A stretch of DNA of 6,315 bases from Clostridia bacterium (GCA_024404475.1 JAKSPV010000085.1:1-6315); one strand, 5' to 3'; counted from the stretch's first letter, positions 1 through 6,295 are shown. Numbers and translations are program-made. Notes: generated from the sequence alone by a model not told the origin.

Positions 1-7
1 CTCCTTC
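1..7 (-). promoter_or_regulatory. Shine-Dalgarno site for a gene beyond the left edge
   Basis: Read on the minus strand, the last seven bases of the window are GAAGGAG, a strong ribosome-binding site. It lies 13 nt after the stop codon of the activator gene. No start codon fits before the edge, so the start of a sixth operon gene is expected within about 5-10 nt outside the window. No terminator-like hairpin with a T-run separates it from the activator gene, so co-transcription is likely. Confidence 0.6.
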
Positions 8-20
8 AAGGTAACCGGTT

Positions 21-1493
21 TCAAAAATTCATGTTCCGGATATAGGAATCATTGAACAGTTTGCTTCCGCCGAGGGAAACGGGGACGGCGATTTTGCGGA
101 TCGCGCCGAGACGCGCGCGGACGGTATCGTCGGTCAGCGTCCGGGCGGCGCCGAGGAATGCGGCGTTGCCGACGGCCTGCATTTTCCCTTTGAGTTCCGC
201 GGGGAAAAGGCCGATCCTGACTGCCGATTCAGCACAGAGGTGCTTTCCGAAGCCGCCGGCGATGAAGAACGTGTCGATGTCTTCACAGCGGCATTCCGCG
301 ACCGCGGTCAGCGCAGCGATGCCGGCGGCGATCGCCGCTTTGGCAAGCTGGATCTGCCGGATATCTTTCTGCGTGACCTCCACGTCGGGAGAAAGGCGGC
401 TGTCTCCGACAAGGAGCCCGGTTTCGTCGATGATCCCGGCGTCCAGAAATACGGCCGAAGCGTCGATGATACCGGAGCCGCAGATGCCGAGCGGCGCTTC
501 CCCGCCGATCGTCGTCCAAGAGACGGCGCCGTTTTCAAAGCGGACGGAGTCGATCGCGCCGGGAACGGCCTCACACCCCGAGGAAATGCCGGCGCCCTCA
601 AAGGCAGGACCCGCCGCGGTGGAGGCGACGTAAAGGACGCCCTCCTTATAAAGCGCGATCTCGCCGTTGGTGCCGACGTCGCAGAGAAGTGAAATCTCAT
701 CTTTTTCCGTCATGCCCATCGCCTCCGCGGCGCAGGTGATATCGGCACCCACGAAAGCGGAAATGCACGGCGGGAGGTAGGCGGCGGTGCCCGCGACGCG
801 TGCGTCGCAGTCGAAGAGGCAATCCGCCTCGAACGGCGCACGGGAAAGTGTTTTCGGCGAACGCCCGGTCAAAAGGTACAGCATGGCTGTGTTGCCGGTC
901 AGCACCGTTTTTTTGATCTGCGAGCACCCGGCGCCGGCGGCGCGAAGGCACTCGTCGGTAAGGTCGCGGATCGCTTTTTCGATCAGCTCACGAAGCATAT
1001 CGGCCCTGCCGGAAAGTGCCGCGGAGATACGTCCGATGACGTCGGCGGCGACTGCCGTCTGCGGGTTGCGTGCCGACGATACGGCAAGCTGTCTGCCGCT
1101 CCGGAGGTCGTAAAGGCCCAATGCGACGGTCGTCGTGCCGATGTCGCACGCGACACCGAGATCGCCCGGCAAAAAGCGGTCGCTGCCCGGAATATCGGTC
1201 TCATTCGTCTCGATCTGCATCGCGGTATCGCGATCGGAAAGATCGAGGACTGCGTCGCCGAGAAGGCGCGTGCGGCAGGCAAGCCGTTTGCCGAGCCGCT
1301 GCTCGGCTTCGTCGGGCGCAGAGAGCGCGCCGGTGACGTTCACCGCACATTTGCCGCAGACGCCGCGCCCGCCGCAGAAGTGCGGCACGGTGATCCCGTT
1401 TTCGGTGAGGATCAAGTCGAGAAGCGGTTTATCCTCCGCGCGGAATGGGATCTTTCGGGCGGAACCGTGGTCAAGAATCGTCAGTATAGCCAT
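21..1493 (-). CDS. RACo-type corrinoid protein reductive activator ([2Fe-2S] plus ASKHA ATPase)
   Basis: Likely restores the active Co(I) state of the operon's corrinoid protein after accidental oxidation to Co(II), using ATP and a low-potential electron donor in the cytoplasm. Residues 1-80 form a plant-type ferredoxin domain with cysteines C40, C46, C49 and C73 (CX5CX2C...C). Residues from about 112 form the ASKHA/DUF4445 domain: phosphate-binding DIGTTT at 117-122, a second loop DVGTNGE near 272-278, AAGPAFEGAGIS near 293, GICGSGIID near 337 and AGGFGKHL near 412. At 490 residues it is shorter than the roughly 630-residue RACo known from Carboxydothermus. Only about 35 residues separate the two domains, so the linker/middle region appears missing. 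The start chosen is the ATG at 1493, with GGTGGAG six nt upstream. An in-frame GTG at 1505, preceded by AAGGAAGG, would add four residues. It follows the homocysteine methyltransferase gene by 54 nt, in the same operon. Family assignment is firm; the partner protein is inferred from context. Confidence 0.94.
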   Translation of the reverse strand: MAILTILDHGSARKIPFRAEDKPLLDLILTENGITVPHFCGGRGVCGKCAVNVTGALSAPDEAEQRLGKRLACRTRLLGDAVLDLSDRDTAMQIETNETDIPGSDRFLPGDLGVACDIGTTTVALGLYDLRSGRQLAVSSARNPQTAVAADVIGRISAALSGRADMLRELIEKAIRDLTDECLRAAGAGCSQIKKTVLTGNTAMLYLLTGRSPKTLSRAPFEADCLFDCDARVAGTAAYLPPCISAFVGADITCAAEAMGMTEKDEISLLCDVGTNGEIALYKEGVLYVASTAAGPAFEGAGISSGCEAVPGAIDSVRFENGAVSWTTIGGEAPLGICGSGIIDASAVFLDAGIIDETGLLVGDSRLSPDVEVTQKDIRQIQLAKAAIAAGIAALTAVAECRCEDIDTFFIAGGFGKHLCAESAVRIGLFPAELKGKMQAVGNAAFLGAARTLTDDTVRARLGAIRKIAVPVSLGGSKLFNDSYIRNMNF

Positions 1494-1528
1494 ACTATGC
1501 TCCACCCTGTCCTTCCTTTTGAAATGAT

Positions 1529-1543
1529 GGCGGGATACCCACC
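1529..1543 (-). other. Small intercistronic RNA hairpin
   Basis: On the minus strand the sequence GGTGGG-TAT-CCCGCC folds into a six-pair stem with a three-base loop, starting a few bases after the homocysteine methyltransferase stop codon. It pairs fully only in minus-strand RNA, through one G-U wobble. The plus-strand copy has a C-A mismatch. No T-run follows, so it is not a complete intrinsic terminator. It could stabilise the upstream mRNA end or lower expression of the activator, which is needed only in catalytic amounts. It may also be chance in GC-rich DNA. Confidence 0.35.
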
Positions 1544-1547
1544 CGTT

Positions 1548-2405
1548 TCATGCGTTTTGTTTGATCTTCTCCCCGAGAAGCTTGATATACGATGGCTCTG
1601 CGCCGCAGCACCCGCCGACGTAATCGACGTAATCGAGCGCCGGAAGCACGTCCCGCACAAAGTCCTCCGCCGAGTATGCCGCGGCGGTCGTGCCGTCGGG
1701 CGCCGTGATCGGCTTGCCCGCGTTCGGCTTGAACACGAGCGGGAGTTTCGTTTTCCCGCAGAACTGCCGCATGACCGGCTCCGCGAGATCGGGGCCGAGC
1801 GTGCAGTTCATGCCGACGGCGCTGACGCCGATCTCTTCCATCGCCGCGATGAAATCTTCCACGGAGTTGCCCATGATCGTCCTGCCGACTTTTTCAAAGC
1901 TCATCATCGCATAGACCGGCAGTCCGCTTTTCACCGCTTCCTCGGCGGCAATGCGGATCATGTCGAGGTCAATGAAGGTTTGCAGCGTGATCGAGTCGGC
2001 GCCGGCGGCGGTACCCGCCGCGATCATTTCCGCAAACATTCCGCGCGCCTCATCCGCGGTCATATCGCCCCACGGCTCCAGCATCTGCATGAGCGGGCCG
2101 ACCGAGAGAGAGACGGTGACGTCCTTCCCTGCCGTTTCTTCTTTGGCGATCCGGACGCCGCGCATGATGACGTCGCTGACGTCAAAATCTTTGTATCGCG
2201 CGACCGTTTGCCGGTTAGCGGAAAACGTGTTTGCCAAAATCTGCCTGGATCCGGCGTCGATAAAGCGGCGGCAGAGTTCCCGAACGAATTCCGGATGCGT
2301 GACGTTGTACTGCCAAACGGGGACTTTTTCAGCGCCGTTTTCCTCGGCGAGTTTCCAGAGATTCGTGCCGACGGCGCCGTCAAGCAGCGTAATATTTTGC
2401 TTCAT
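1548..2405 (-). CDS. Homocysteine S-methyltransferase domain protein (MetH-type, stand-alone)
   Basis: A 285-residue single-domain TIM barrel of the Pfam S-methyl_trans family. It probably moves the methyl group from the methylated corrinoid protein to homocysteine, giving methionine. The N-terminus carries the hallmark LLDGAVGTNL (residues 7-16). The expected zinc thiolate ligands are all present: C201 in GMNCTLGPD, and C266-C267 in GGCCGAEP. The wording of these motifs, together with KPNAGKP at 226-232, is closer to the homocysteine module of cobalamin-dependent methionine synthase than to betaine-homocysteine methyltransferase. The length fits the module alone: no folate, cobalamin or AdoMet domain is attached. 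The ATG at 2405 lies four nt after the corrinoid protein stop, which suggests translational coupling. A longer in-frame start at 2480 would lie inside the upstream gene and add a basic, unconserved tail, so it is rejected. Another thiol acceptor is possible, but homocysteine is the best call. Confidence 0.93.
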   Translation of the reverse strand: MKQNITLLDGAVGTNLWKLAEENGAEKVPVWQYNVTHPEFVRELCRRFIDAGSRQILANTFSANRQTVARYKDFDVSDVIMRGVRIAKEETAGKDVTVSLSVGPLMQMLEPWGDMTADEARGMFAEMIAAGTAAGADSITLQTFIDLDMIRIAAEEAVKSGLPVYAMMSFEKVGRTIMGNSVEDFIAAMEEIGVSAVGMNCTLGPDLAEPVMRQFCGKTKLPLVFKPNAGKPITAPDGTTAAAYSAEDFVRDVLPALDYVDYVGGCCGAEPSYIKLLGEKIKQNA

Positions 2406-2409
2406 GGGG

Positions 2410-3045
2410 TCATTCCCCGCGGCAGAATGCCGCGGCTTTTTCCGCCGCCGTTGCGGCGTCGGGCGTATAGGCGTCGGCACCGATTGAACGGCAGTATTCT
2501 TCGGAAACGGGCGCGCCGCCGATCATGATCTTGACCTTGTCGCGGATGCCCTTCTCCTCGGCAAGCTTCACGACGTCCTCCATAACGCACATCGTCGTCG
2601 TCAGGAGCGCGGAGCAGCAGATGATGTCGCAGTGCTGCTCGACTGCGGTACTGATAAACGTCTCCGCGGAAACATCTGTGCCGAGATCGACGACTTCGAG
2701 CCCTTTGCCTTCCATCATAATCTTCACAAGATTCTTGCCGATATCGTGAAGGTCACCGCTGACGGTGCCGATGCAGACCTTGCCGATCGACGCACTTCCC
2801 GCGGCGGCAAGATGCGGCTTCAAAACGCCGAGGCCCTCTTTCATGGCGCGTGCAGCAACCATGACGTTCGGCACGAAGATCTCATAATTTTTAAATTTCT
2901 CGCCGACGACGTCCATGCCGGCGAGCAGCCCTTCGTTAAGGATCGCCTCCGGGGCGAAGCCCTCATCGAGCGCTTTCTGCACAAGTTCTTTGACGGTCTT
3001 TGCCTGTCCCTTTTGCAGTTCTTCGGAAATATCGGGAAGCAGCAT
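2410..3045 (-). CDS. Corrinoid-binding methyl-carrier protein (MtgC/MttC/MtbC-like)
   Basis: A 211-residue cytoplasmic carrier that binds a cobamide and shuttles a methyl group between two methyltransferases. Residues 1 to about 85 are the helical cap domain (Met_synt_B12-binding type), with the typical LLAGMDVVGEKFKNYEIFVPNV stretch around 41-62. Residues about 88-211 are the B12-binding Rossmann domain. It contains the DxHxxG motif DLHDIG at 98-103, where H100 is the lower cobalt ligand, then CSALLTT near 134-140 and MIGGAPV at 174-180. Length and order match the cognate corrinoid proteins of methylamine, glycine betaine and methoxyaromatic methyltransferase systems. The start is set by the ATG at 3045 with a perfect AAAGGAG eight nt upstream. 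An upstream in-frame ATG at 3087 would overlap the hydrolase gene and lacks support. It sits between the URO-D/hydrolase pair and the homocysteine methyltransferase, as expected for the hub of the pathway. Confidence 0.96.
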   Translation of the reverse strand: MLLPDISEELQKGQAKTVKELVQKALDEGFAPEAILNEGLLAGMDVVGEKFKNYEIFVPNVMVAARAMKEGLGVLKPHLAAAGSASIGKVCIGTVSGDLHDIGKNLVKIMMEGKGLEVVDLGTDVSAETFISTAVEQHCDIICCSALLTTTMCVMEDVVKLAEEKGIRDKVKIMIGGAPVSEEYCRSIGADAYTPDAATAAEKAAAFCRGE

Positions 3046-3053
3046 AACGTGTA

Positions 3054-3060
3054 CTCCTTT
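3054..3060 (-). promoter_or_regulatory. Ribosome-binding site that fixes the corrinoid protein start
   Basis: AAAGGAG on the minus strand lies eight nt before the ATG at 3045. It is one of the strongest Shine-Dalgarno matches in the window, consistent with high expression of the carrier, which is needed in stoichiometric amounts. It rules in favour of the 211-residue start over the ATG 14 codons upstream. Confidence 0.8.
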
Positions 3061-3079
3061 TTGTCCGTTTATTTTTTGT

Positions 3080-5023
3080 TCATACAATGTCTCTCATACG
3101 GAGGATCCCGTCCCAAAGCCACGTCTCCCAGTATGTGTTATCGTAATACGGATCGGTGACGATCTCTTCGAGGGAGACGGTCTCGCCTGTCAGTTCTGCG
3201 GCAGCGCCGGTCAGCTCCGCCGCCATGGCGGCAAGCGGTGCCATCTCACCCTCGCCGAAGAAGAGGATCGAAGCACCGCCCGGCTTTTTCCCGTCGAGTG
3301 CCGCCAGCATTTCGGGAATGCGCAGCGCCTCGCCGAGGCGGAGAGCAGGCAGCGAATCACCCAGCATCGTGAGATCGCCGACAAGGCGGTATTTCGTGCC
3401 CCAGCCGATGTCGTACGGCGCGCCGCCGATCGAATCAGGCTTCGCGTTGCCGATGCCGGTGAGGTCGGGGACGAGAACCCGGAAACCCGCTTTGATCTTG
3501 CGGCGGATGAACCGGGCATGCGACGGAAGCGTCTCCGTCCCGCCGTTCCACAGCGCGACGACCGTGCCTGCGCGGCTCGCCGGCTCCGCGCCGTCAAACA
3601 ATATGCCTGTATTGTAAAGTCCGTCCACAGACTGCCACAAAACCTTGGCGTACCAAATATTATCAACGGAACCCTCTTCACTCAGGCACGGGCAGGCCGT
3701 CGCAAGTTTTCTGCCGCCGAGCGCCCGGTCAAGAAGGTACTGCCGGCGCTGCTCCGGTGTGACGGCTTTCCGAATCTCGCGGAGTTCGAGCATCCGCTCC
3801 GTGATAAGGTCACGGACGGGAACGTAATCGGGCATTTCGCGGGAGACACAGCCGGTTTTCGTGACGGCGAGTTCCGCCGCCGAATGGCCTTGGAACGTGC
3901 CGGGCTTCGCCGTTTTTTCTCCGCGGAAATGCTTCGCCAGAAAAGCGGTGAACGCATCCGCAAGCGATGCGGCGTACTCGTGCCCCGTCTCCGAAACGGC
4001 GACGGCGAGCCGGTCGCCCGCGCCGAGCATCTCCCAAAACGGGCGGATCGCACCGCACGTCTCCATACTGCCGTCGAACGGGCAGAAATCGTGTCGGTTC
4101 AAAAGGACGAGCAGCGGCTTGCCGCAGAGCGAAAGAAGCATAGCGGCGTAATCCACGCCGCGTGCGGTGAGGCCGAACCAGTGGTGTTCGTTGTCCTTGT
4201 CGCGCCCGAGCCGGAGCATCGCGTTCTCCGACGTCGTGAAGGAGCACGGCGCGGCCGCGGCAATCTTATCGAACGAGGTCAGAATCGCCATGTAGGTCAT
4301 CGTGCCGCCGCCGGAGTTGCCCGTCACCGCCACGCGGTCGGAATCAACGTCGGGGCGCGCCCGAAGCCAGTCGATGAGACTTTCGACGTCGTGGGCGAAA
4401 AATCTTGCCAACGACCAGCCGAGCGGACGGCATTGCAGATCGAGGTGATCGTGCTCACCGGAGCAGCCGTGGAAAACGGTGCGCCCGTCCTCGTCCGGGT
4501 ACTCGCTGCGCTCGCCCTGTCCGATGGGATCAAAGATGAGCGCGGTGAAGCCGTTCTCCGCAAGCGTCTGGCAGACGTTCTGATACTCTCCGAACGCTTT
4601 GCCCTCGTCCGTGTGACCGGGGCACACCAACACCGCGGGATTTTTCGTTTCGCGCTTTTCGGGGACGTAAAGATTCGCGGGAATATACGCGCCGCGGCGC
4701 GGCGAGATGATATATTTTTCCACCTTGTAGCCGTCACAGGCGAGCTCGCCCGTTTTGACGGTCTCCGTCGGGATGCTCTCGGGACGTCCGCCTACGGCTT
4801 CCCAGAACCAGCCGCGAATGTGCTCTGCCCTTTCCCGAACGGCGGCCTTACTCGTCAGCGCCGCACGCTCCGCTTTGGCTTTTTCAAGGCAAAGGCGGAT
4901 GCGTTCGTTCACGCTCGCGCGGAGGCCGTCACCTACGGGATCGCCGCAGCGAGTGCCGGATAGCTCCCAAAACGAGCGCACGCCGGTACAACAGTTTTTC
5001 CATTCAGAGAGTCGGGATTTCAT
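3080..5023 (-). CDS. Tandem-lobe alpha/beta hydrolase (acetyl xylan esterase/dienelactone hydrolase-like)
   Basis: A 647-residue serine hydrolase, probably an intracellular esterase or deacylase. No signal peptide or membrane segment is visible, and about 16 cysteines are scattered through it, which suggests the reducing cytoplasm. Residues about 60-370 form a complete catalytic lobe: CPGHTDEG near 134 as oxyanion-hole region, FDPIGQGE near 164-171, nucleophile elbow GNSGGG with S237, probable acid D312 in NRHDFCPFDG, and H348 in TGHEY. Residues about 480-647 resemble the first half of a second hydrolase fold: WNGGTE near 492 and VPDLTGIGN near 518-526. At the expected elbow it reads FFGEGEMA, with G592 where serine should be. 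The protein ends about 55 residues later, before any acid or histidine region. The ATG at 5023 has GAGGAG six nt upstream and lies 15 nt after the URO-D gene stop. Substrate unknown. In this operon it may free a methoxylated or N-methylated compound from an ester or acyl form; that is inference. Confidence 0.88.
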   Translation of the reverse strand: MKSRLSEWKNCCTGVRSFWELSGTRCGDPVGDGLRASVNERIRLCLEKAKAERAALTSKAAVRERAEHIRGWFWEAVGGRPESIPTETVKTGELACDGYKVEKYIISPRRGAYIPANLYVPEKRETKNPAVLVCPGHTDEGKAFGEYQNVCQTLAENGFTALIFDPIGQGERSEYPDEDGRTVFHGCSGEHDHLDLQCRPLGWSLARFFAHDVESLIDWLRARPDVDSDRVAVTGNSGGGTMTYMAILTSFDKIAAAAPCSFTTSENAMLRLGRDKDNEHHWFGLTARGVDYAAMLLSLCGKPLLVLLNRHDFCPFDGSMETCGAIRPFWEMLGAGDRLAVAVSETGHEYAASLADAFTAFLAKHFRGEKTAKPGTFQGHSAAELAVTKTGCVSREMPDYVPVRDLITERMLELREIRKAVTPEQRRQYLLDRALGGRKLATACPCLSEEGSVDNIWYAKVLWQSVDGLYNTGILFDGAEPASRAGTVVALWNGGTETLPSHARFIRRKIKAGFRVLVPDLTGIGNAKPDSIGGAPYDIGWGTKYRLVGDLTMLGDSLPALRLGEALRIPEMLAALDGKKPGGASILFFGEGEMAPLAAMAAELTGAAAELTGETVSLEEIVTDPYYDNTYWETWLWDGILRMRDIV

Positions 5024-5038
5024 ACGCCTCTCCTCTTT

Positions 5039-6094
5039 TCAATTCAATTTTCCGAATTTTTCAATGCCGCGCATGATCCCGCGGATCACCGGTACGTAGC
5101 GGTCGTACGGCATATCCTCTGTGATACCGATAATGAGCCGCGAGGGATCGGCCGCCTCGCCGATGATGCGGAGCGTGTCCTCGATGATCTGCTCCTCCGA
5201 GTGCATCTGCCATGCGGAGGGAAAATGAAGCGAGAGCACTTTATCCTTAAAGATGCGGCTCGCCTCTTTGACGGGCGGTGACATGCCGGGATCGTACGCC
5301 TCGATGTAATCGAGCGGCGTCTCGGCGATGAGGTCCATGATCGGGCCGTTGCAGGCGTCGAGGTGGCAGCCGAGCAGCTTTCCCCTCGGATGCATCCGTT
5401 TCGCCGCTTCTTCGTATTCCGGCATATAGTATTTCTGGAAGCCCTCGCGCCCGATGACCTCCGGCGTGACGTTGCCGCCCTGATTGATCAGCTCAACCGG
5501 CACGGGCGCCGTCAGGTCGTACATGATCTTATACTTCTCATGAAGGATGTCGATCAGCTCCAGCATCTTGTCCCGGTTATCCATCCATTCGTAGCAGAAC
5601 TGCTCCGCGCCGAAGACGGACGAGAACATCTCCTGCATCGGCTCGGCAGGCAGATGGACGCGCATGAGGACGTTGCCCTTTTTCTCGTTCTCCCGAAGCC
5701 CGTCCGTCAGATTTTCGTAGGCGGGCGCGTACTTGATATTCCGGTAGATGTCCGCAAGCTTCTCATAATCGCTCTCGTCCTTGAACGGGAACTCCGTCGT
5801 CCACGAGGTCACCGCGTCGGTAACGTTCGCGTAAGAGAGGTCTCCTTTCGGCGTATGGACGACGAAATGCCGCTCCACGTCGCCGTTCGGTCTCGTGAGG
5901 CATGACTTCTCCTCGATATAGGACTCGTCGGACCAGACACGGTAGGCGACCTTGCGGCGGATCATCAGGATATCGAGTGCCGGCAGTTCCTTTTCATAAG
6001 GGCGGCCGACGACCTTCGTCTCGTAGATCGCAAACGGCACGTGGGCCGGCGTTTCGCGGTGAAAAACCGACAAAAAACGTTCATAAGGCGTCAT
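5039..6094 (-). CDS. URO-D superfamily corrinoid methyltransferase-like protein
   Basis: A 351-residue TIM-barrel protein of the uroporphyrinogen decarboxylase superfamily, in the branch that includes cobamide methyltransferases (MtaA, MtbA, CmuA and O-demethylase components) rather than haem enzymes. Being first in an operon with a corrinoid carrier, it is the best candidate for the substrate-side methyltransferase. Recognisable landmarks are the N-terminal TPYERFLSVFHRE, LINQGGNVTPEVIG (202-215), KLLGCHLDACNGP (239-251), LDYIEAYDPG (261-270) and IIGITEDMP (321-329). The MtaA/MtbA zinc pattern HxC plus a late cysteine is not present. Instead there is H244-x-D246-x-C248, and the late cysteine region reads TEDMP. 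Metal binding and substrate therefore cannot be assumed to match MtaA. The start is the ATG at 6094. Its ribosome site is modest (GTGGGG seven nt upstream), weaker than those of the downstream genes. It is preceded by a clear promoter. A true HemE role is unlikely given the context and motifs. Confidence 0.9.
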   Translation of the reverse strand: MTPYERFLSVFHRETPAHVPFAIYETKVVGRPYEKELPALDILMIRRKVAYRVWSDESYIEEKSCLTRPNGDVERHFVVHTPKGDLSYANVTDAVTSWTTEFPFKDESDYEKLADIYRNIKYAPAYENLTDGLRENEKKGNVLMRVHLPAEPMQEMFSSVFGAEQFCYEWMDNRDKMLELIDILHEKYKIMYDLTAPVPVELINQGGNVTPEVIGREGFQKYYMPEYEEAAKRMHPRGKLLGCHLDACNGPIMDLIAETPLDYIEAYDPGMSPPVKEASRIFKDKVLSLHFPSAWQMHSEEQIIEDTLRIIGEAADPSRLIIGITEDMPYDRYVPVIRGIMRGIEKFGKLN

Positions 6095-6109
6095 GATGAT
6101 GCCCCACGC

Positions 6110-6135
6110 AAAACCGGGAAAAAAACGCCGGTTTT
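6110..6135 (-). other. Leader hairpin in the operon 5' untranslated region
   Basis: AAAACCGG and CCGGTTTT form a perfect eight-pair inverted repeat with a ten-base loop, between the promoter and the first gene. It lies inside the predicted leader of about 50 nt. In the minus-strand RNA it ends three nt before the GTGGGG ribosome site. A competing pairing of the CCC at its 3' side with the ribosome-site GGGG is possible. The T-runs belong to the stem and loop, so it makes a poor terminator for minus-strand transcription. Its regulatory role is unproven. Confidence 0.4.
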
Positions 6136-6153
6136 TTCATTTTCCATACGTTC

Positions 6154-6181
6154 ATTATAGCAAAAAAGAAGGAAAAATCAA
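6154..6181 (-). promoter_or_regulatory. Sigma70/sigmaA-type promoter of the methyl-transfer operon
   Basis: On the minus strand a perfect -10 box TATAAT (6159-6154) follows a -35-like TTGATT (6181-6176) with a 16 bp spacer. The surroundings are AT-rich in an otherwise GC-rich window. Transcription would start near 6147 and give a leader of about 50 nt before the ATG at 6094. It is the only good promoter seen upstream of the five genes, whose short spacings suggest a single transcript. No cobalamin-riboswitch-like leader or clear operator palindrome is visible. Confidence 0.75.
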
Positions 6182-6262
6182 GACGTTTTCGGGGAAAAGA
6201 TTTTGGGGACAAGCGGAGCCAGGCAAACTGCCGGCGCATGGATTTGCTCTGCCGTTTCTGCG

Positions 6263-6292
6263 AAAAAAGGACGCCCGTGCGGCATCCTTTTT
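6263..6292 (-). terminator. Intrinsic terminator of the tRNA transcript
   Basis: In minus-strand RNA, GGATGCC-GCACG-GGCGUCC forms a seven-pair stem (one U-G wobble) flanked by an A-run and followed by six U residues. On the plus strand the wobble becomes a C-A mismatch, so the element is built for leftward transcription. It begins three bases after the CCA end of the tRNA, the usual place for a tRNA terminator, and insulates the tRNA from the operon promoter downstream. Confidence 0.85.
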
Positions 6293-6295
6293 CGA

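Noticed and set aside
1380..2528. Long plus-strand open frame opposite the homocysteine methyltransferase gene
   Set aside because: It is antisense to well-conserved zinc-site motifs, compositionally biased and without family features; it is a shadow of the real gene.
3046..3087. Longer start (14 extra residues) for the corrinoid protein
   Set aside because: It would overlap the hydrolase stop codon and place the strong AAAGGAG site inside the coding region. The extra residues do not resemble the family N-terminus.
2915..4963. Very long open frame on the plus strand (about 680 codons), opposite the hydrolase gene
   Set aside because: Its translation is rich in Arg, Ala and His, has no recognisable domain, and lies antisense to a gene with clear catalytic motifs and a good ribosome site. 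Long antisense frames are common in GC-rich coding DNA.
6110..6137. The leader inverted repeat as an intrinsic terminator
   Set aside because: Its T-runs are part of the stem and loop on the transcribed strand, and it lies between a good promoter and the first gene. On the plus strand no gene precedes it.
6081..6239. Small minus-strand open frame of about 52 codons upstream of and overlapping the URO-D start
   Set aside because: It runs through the promoter and leader, has no ribosome site, and its translation reflects the AT-rich promoter rather than a protein.
6202..6285. Minus-strand open frame starting with an ATG inside the tRNA terminator stem
   Set aside because: It starts in the hairpin of a terminator and has no ribosome site or conserved content.
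6095..6295. Cobalamin or SAM riboswitch in the leader of a corrinoid/methionine operon
   Set aside because: The leader from the predicted start is only about 50 nt and shows no B12-box-like or S-box-like motifs, so it is too short for either class.
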